Below, one piece after another: positions 39,858-43,509 of a stretch of 43,509 bases of DNA. A model generated the notes under the pieces. The model saw only the letters and a list, made by a program, of their open reading frames with translations, was not told the origin of the DNA and made no database searches. How positions within the stretch are numbered: the first letter of the stretch is position 1; each line of letters starts with the position of its first letter. Source of the stretch: JAVBSN01 sp031547045 (GTDB taxonomy: Bacteria > Bacillota > Clostridia > Lachnospirales > Lachnospiraceae). The position numbers and the translations under genes are program-made. Where the stretch lies: contig JAVBSN010000025.1 in NCBI GenBank assembly GCA_031547045.1, positions 1 through 43,509 on the forward strand, in the 5' to 3' direction.

Positions 39858-40574
39858 ATGAAAGAACAATTATATACAATCCCTGTAACTGATGCTTTTA
39901 ATACGGACTGTGAATGTCCTTTATGTCATATACATAATGAACTTGAAAAAAATGCAATTGAATATACCATGGGCCCTAGTTATATGGAAGATGATAATAG
40001 AGCAATGACTGATGAATTTGGGTTTTGCCCTGATCATATCAGAAAATTATATCTTCAAAAGAACAGACTAGGATTAGCCCTTATGTTAAAGACTCACACC
40101 GATAAAACTATTCGAGATTTGAAATCATTATCCGAAAATAAACCAATAGGCTCTAGTGGGTTATTTAAAAAAGCCTCTGTTTCCTCTGTAAACGAGTACA
40201 TAAACAAATTGGAAAGTTCTTGTTTTATATGCCAGCGAATTGATGCTACATTTAAAAGATATGTAAATACTATCTTTCATATGTGGAAAAAAGATACTGA
40301 ATTCAAAAAGTCTTTTTCTTCTTGTAAAGGATTTTGTACATATCATTACGGATTTTTATATGATGGTGCGCAAACAGAACTTAGTAAAGAACAGTATAAT
40401 AGTTTTATAGATGATTTGAATAATGTATATTTTACAAATATGGAACGAGTAAATGATGATATTGGTTGGTTTATTGATAAATTTGACTATAGATATAAGG
40501 ATGAGCCTTGGAAAAATTCAAAGGATGCCATTCCAAGAGGTATAATCAAAGCAAATCATACTTCTATAGAATAA
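39858..40574 (+). CDS. DUF6062-type cysteine-rich protein
   Basis: 238 residues from the ATG at 39858 with GAAAGGA upstream; the frame extends further but without a site. Cys/His pairs occur in order: C-E-C-P-L-C-H-I-H (about 18-26), F-C-P-D-H (about 55-59), C-F-I-C (about 124-127) and F-C-T-Y-H (about 157-161). This 2x(CxxC ... CxxH) arrangement suggests two metal centres made from duplicated halves. I recall it as DUF6062 of Lachnospiraceae. Function unknown; no TM or signal peptide, so cytoplasmic. Confidence 0.7.
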   Translation: MKEQLYTIPVTDAFNTDCECPLCHIHNELEKNAIEYTMGPSYMEDDNRAMTDEFGFCPDHIRKLYLQKNRLGLALMLKTHTDKTIRDLKSLSENKPIGSSGLFKKASVSSVNEYINKLESSCFICQRIDATFKRYVNTIFHMWKKDTEFKKSFSSCKGFCTYHYGFLYDGAQTELSKEQYNSFIDDLNNVYFTNMERVNDDIGWFIDKFDYRYKDEPWKNSKDAIPRGIIKANHTSIE

Positions 40575-40581
40575 ATATATA

Positions 40582-40614
40582 AAAAGGAAGAACTATCTAC
40601 TAGCTCTTCCTTTT
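40582..40614. terminator. bidirectional terminator
   Basis: AAAAGGAAGA (40582-40591) / TCTTCCTTTT (40605-40614), loop 13 nt. It lies between the convergent DUF6062 and NlpC/P60-like genes. Confidence 0.82.
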
Positions 40615-40617
40615 ATA

Positions 40618-41235
40618 TTATACTGCTTTATCTATCTTTTCAATCAACTTATCTTCAATATCATCAACTGTATATCCTTTTATACAATTTCTATACTCTG
40701 TTAATAATCCGTCATATATAACTCTATCTGCTAATGCCATTTTAAAATCTGATGGACTTGCAAGAGATGGATTCTTATCAAATAATTTAATTCCTGCTCT
40801 TTCTAAAACTCTAGCAACAAATTCAGAACAGAAATATTTATATTTTCTAACCACCGGTTTATTAATCATTACACCTACTATACCTCGATAATTATATGAA
40901 TACTTAGGCATATTTGCTTTAAATACATTAAGTTCTTCAACAACCTTATCATATTGCTCTTCCGTTACTGGAACAGCAAATACTCTACAAGTTGTATCTC
41001 TATCTCTTCCAAATATTCCTGTATTTATATCTTCGTATATAAACCCACAATCAATAGGATTATTTACTCTCTTACGTGCAAAACTATACATCTCATATAA
41101 GTTCATATCTAATGCCAATGATGTATGTGCAAAAGGTTCTTTAGTGTATGCTCTAATAATCTTAGATGGTACTGTTGAAGTTCTTGATAGTAAAATATAT
41201 ACATATCTTTTATCTGTAATACTGTTATCTATCAT
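40618..41235 (-). CDS. permuted NlpC/P60 (YiiX-like) superfamily protein
   Basis: 205 residues. Early His in P-F-A-H-T-S-L-A-L-D and later Cys in Y-F-C-S-E-F-V-A-R-V-L give the His-before-Cys order of the permuted papain-like YaeF/YiiX group. No signal peptide or TM is visible, so it acts inside the cell, unlike wall hydrolases. Family members are thought to cleave amide, thioester or lipid substrates; the substrate here is unknown. It lies 22 bp downstream of the DUF2225 gene, probably in one operon with it and glnS. Confidence 0.65.
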   Translation of the reverse strand: MIDNSITDKRYVYILLSRTSTVPSKIIRAYTKEPFAHTSLALDMNLYEMYSFARKRVNNPIDCGFIYEDINTGIFGRDRDTTCRVFAVPVTEEQYDKVVEELNVFKANMPKYSYNYRGIVGVMINKPVVRKYKYFCSEFVARVLERAGIKLFDKNPSLASPSDFKMALADRVIYDGLLTEYRNCIKGYTVDDIEDKLIEKIDKAV

Positions 41236-41257
41236 AATATCCTCACCCTCTACTTTA

Positions 41258-42085
41258 TTATTTTATTTGGGCCCTTATCCTATCCTTTAAATCCAATGCT
41301 TCATCATGAATTCTCTTATTTCCGTGCTTTACTTGAATTACTTTTGCTAATAACCTTAATGAATTTTCATATTCTTTTAATCTAAAAGCTAATTCAGATT
41401 CTAAATATGTTAATGTTTCTTCGTCCATTCCTGCTATTGGAAATGTTTCTTTAGAAAATGCTTGTAAAAATCCTTCATATGCATTTCTAATACATTCTAA
41501 CTCTTGTTCTTCAAGATTCTTCCTACTAGGGTCATTTTCATCTAACAACTCCATCTTACCCCTAATTAACCAAGCTATTTTCAAACATGTATATGCTCTC
41601 TCACCAAATTTACTACATTTAACAATACAACAAGCTAATGCTAACTTATGTCTTAAAATTGCATCATCGTAACTATACACATCCATAGTATCATCTATGC
41701 CTTTAAATACTTGTGAAATATCAGCTTTAATTTGTCTAATCTGATGAGAAGTTAAATGAGTAAAAAATCTCACTAATGCTGAATATCCACATTTAGGGCA
41801 TGTTATGGCATCATATTTCAATGCATCTGCAATAGCATATTTAGGTCGTAAATCTGTATCATGTCCACATGACTTATTCTTACCAACCTTAATTGTCTTT
41901 GCTCTAAATTCATTATCACAAACTGGACATATATATCCCTTTTCAAATAAAATATCTTTTTCACTAATTACTACTTCCTTTTGAGTAGTCACTTTAGTTT
42001 CTATAGATTTCTTTTTATCTTCATATATATCAACACCTTTAAATTGTTGTAATCCTAACTTATCTAAATCTGAAAATAATCCCAA
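41258..42085 (-). CDS. DUF2225-family zinc-ribbon protein
   Basis: 275 residues starting at TTG (42085-42083), 8 nt after AGGAGG; no better ATG exists. Two C-x-x-C pairs: C-P-V-C at about 53-56 and C-P-K-C-G-Y at about 95-100, with D-T-D-L-R-P-K-Y between them, the DUF2225 signature. The C-terminal half is helical and TPR-like. Function unknown, cytoplasmic. It follows glnS by 37 bp. Confidence 0.85.
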   Translation of the reverse strand: MGLFSDLDKLGLQQFKGVDIYEDKKKSIETKVTTQKEVVISEKDILFEKGYICPVCDNEFRAKTIKVGKNKSCGHDTDLRPKYAIADALKYDAITCPKCGYSALVRFFTHLTSHQIRQIKADISQVFKGIDDTMDVYSYDDAILRHKLALACCIVKCSKFGERAYTCLKIAWLIRGKMELLDENDPSRKNLEEQELECIRNAYEGFLQAFSKETFPIAGMDEETLTYLESELAFRLKEYENSLRLLAKVIQVKHGNKRIHDEALDLKDRIRAQIK

Positions 42086-42122
42086 CCTAATCTCCTCCTA
42101 TAATGTTTTCATTAGTACACAA

Positions 42123-43509
42123 CTAACTAGGTCTATACGAACTTTTTAGTGAAACTATTCTATTAAATACTGGATGTTCCTTCGTATAATCCTTAGTATC
42201 AACACAGAAGAAACCATGTCTTAGGAATTGGAATCTATCACCCTTATCTACATTTTCAAATTCTTTCTCTAACTTACAATTATTAAGAACAACCAAAGAA
42301 TTAGGATTAAGTTTAAGACTTCCATCTTCAGTATTAATACCATCTTCTTCAACTATATTCTCATATAATCTAACTTCTGCATCAACAGCATGTGCCACTG
42401 ATACCCAATGAATTGTTCCTTTTACCTTACGTCCAGTAAATCCTGAACCACTCTTAGTTTCTGGATCATAAGTACAATGTATCTCTACTATATTGCCAGC
42501 TTCATCTTTAATAAAATCTGTACATTTAACAAAATAAGCATTTTTAAGACGTACTTCATTACCTGGAAATAATCTAAAATATTTCTTTGGAGGCTCTTCC
42601 ATAAAGTCTTCTCTTTCTATATATAATTCTTTAGAAAAAGCTACCTCTCTCATTCCTAATTCTTCGTTTTCTTGATTATTTTCCACATCAAGATACTCTA
42701 CTTGATCTTCTGGATAATTATCAATAATAAGCTTAATAGGATCAAGAACAGCCATCATTCTATTGGCTTTCATTTTAAGATCTTCTCTAATACAATATTC
42801 AAACATTGCATAATCTGATACACTATGACTTTTTGCTACACCTGATAATTCCATAAACATTCTTATAGCTTCTGGTGTAAATCCTCTTCTTCTAAGTGCA
42901 CTTAACGAAACAAGTCTAGGGTCATCCCATCCATCAACTATTCCATCTTCAACTAATTTCTTAATGTATCTCTTTCCAGTTATTACATTCTCGAAATATA
43001 ACTTAGCAAATTCAATCTGCTTTGGCGGATGCTCATATCCCACTTCATTAACCACCCAATCATATAAAGGTCTATGATCTTCAAATTCAAGAGTACATAT
43101 AGAATGTGTAACACCTTCTATAGCATCTTCAATTGGATGTGCAAAATCATACATAGGATATATACACCATTTATCACCTGTATTGTGATGCGTCATTCTT
43201 GCAACTCTATAAATAATAGGATCACGCATATTAATATTGCCTGATGTCATATCTATCTTAGCACGAAGCACCTTAGAACCATCTTCAAATTCACCATTCT
43301 TCATCTTCTCAAATAATTCTAGATTCTCTTCAATACTTCTATCTCTATATGGGCTATTCTTACCTGGTTCTCTAAGGGTACCCCTATACTCTCTAATCTC
43401 TTCTGGTGTAAGGTCACATACATATGCCTTACCTTTCTTAATTAGCTTAATTGCTGCTTCATACATATGGTCGAAATAATCAGATGCAAAAAATAATCTA
43501 TCTTCATAA
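42123..43509 (-). CDS. glnS: glutaminyl-tRNA synthetase (5' end outside window)
   Basis: The frame continues in phase to the window edge (Y-E-D-R-L-F-F-A-S-D-Y-F-D-H before the internal Met), so the N-terminal HIGH motif is missing. Present: L-T-P-E-E-I-R-E-Y-R-G-T-L, P-M-Y-D-F-A-H-P-I-E-D, the tRNA-contact W-D-D-P-R-L and R-R-R-G-F-T-P-E-A, then both anticodon-binding beta-barrels (H-C-T-Y-D-P-E-T, V-K-G-T-I-H-W-V-S). The KMSKS-equivalent reads N-V-I-T-G-K-R, where E. coli has V-M-S-K-R. Charges tRNA-Gln directly. It heads a probable operon with DUF2225 and NlpC-like genes. Confidence 0.95.
   Translation of the reverse strand, partial: YEDRLFFASDYFDHMYEAAIKLIKKGKAYVCDLTPEEIREYRGTLREPGKNSPYRDRSIEENLELFEKMKNGEFEDGSKVLRAKIDMTSGNINMRDPIIYRVARMTHHNTGDKWCIYPMYDFAHPIEDAIEGVTHSICTLEFEDHRPLYDWVVNEVGYEHPPKQIEFAKLYFENVITGKRYIKKLVEDGIVDGWDDPRLVSLSALRRRGFTPEAIRMFMELSGVAKSHSVSDYAMFEYCIREDLKMKANRMMAVLDPIKLIIDNYPEDQVEYLDVENNQENEELGMREVAFSKELYIEREDFMEEPPKKYFRLFPGNEVRLKNAYFVKCTDFIKDEAGNIVEIHCTYDPETKSGSGFTGRKVKGTIHWVSVAHAVDAEVRLYENIVEEDGINTEDGSLKLNPNSLVVLNNCKLEKEFENVDKGDRFQFLRHGFFCVDTKDYTKEHPVFNRIVSLKSSYRPS

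Overview
The window is an AT-rich (roughly 30% GC by eye) chromosomal segment of a low-GC Gram-positive anaerobe, most likely of the clostridial/Lachnospiraceae type. I infer this from strong AGGAGG ribosome sites, T-tailed hairpin terminators, CIRCE elements, rubrerythrin, a bacterial GlnRS, and DUF6062-, DUF2225- and DUF368-type genes. A secreted CBM2-like protein (partial) and a GH3 glycosidase hint at a plant-polysaccharide diet. No tRNA, rRNA, CRISPR array, prophage or complete insertion sequence was seen. Most genes read on the minus strand.

Layout. 1-4400: partial secreted CBM2-like protein, a long regulatory gap, and a MacAB-type efflux operon (ATPase, adaptor, permease). 4400-8200: HflX, then an ECF sigma/anti-sigma operon that runs into a small membrane protein and a TPR membrane protein. 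8300-9575: a two-TM envelope protein with two decayed fragments of paralogues. 9579-12573: copper operon copA-csoR-copZ, driven by a promoter with a CsoR operator in its spacer. 12574-13706: a two-gene YeeE/YedE permease. 13833-15938: catalase and rubrerythrin. 16055-19482: a metal-exporter-like membrane protein, a Fur-family regulator and GH3, preceded by a palindromic operator. 19624-21839: pyruvate kinase and a viroplasmin-domain RNase H. 21880-22200: a compact type I toxin-antitoxin locus. 22335-24600: a short DtxR-type regulator and an Amt ammonium channel fused to its own P-II protein, behind a leader with two successive terminators. 24683-30162: a heterodimeric ABC exporter flanked by two DegV genes. 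30347-32518: DUF368 lipid-carrier translocase and M18 aminopeptidase. 32693-35189: htpG under a CIRCE element, and a hotdog thioesterase. 35294-36465: mtnN-luxS. 36718-38733: groES-groEL under a second CIRCE. 38821-43509: OGG-type glycosylase, DUF6062 protein, permuted NlpC/P60-like protein, DUF2225 protein and 5'-truncated glnS.

Themes. Stress handling dominates: heat shock (two HrcA-type operators), copper, peroxide, base-oxidation repair and envelope stress (ECF sigma). Nitrogen uptake is represented by Amt-PII, and the activated methyl cycle and AI-2 by mtnN-luxS.

The most interesting piece is the locus at about 21880-22200. Two near-consensus convergent promoters, a shared bidirectional terminator, a 35-aa hydrophobic toxin ORF absent from ordinary ORF lists, and a Shine-Dalgarno-sequestering hairpin together look like a complete type I toxin-antitoxin module. 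Its toxin and antitoxin RNAs appear to begin with near-identical 5' sequences. The double-terminator leader of the Amt-PII fusion and the hairpin-rich intergenic elements at 10131-10261 and 36571-36715 are the next best leads.
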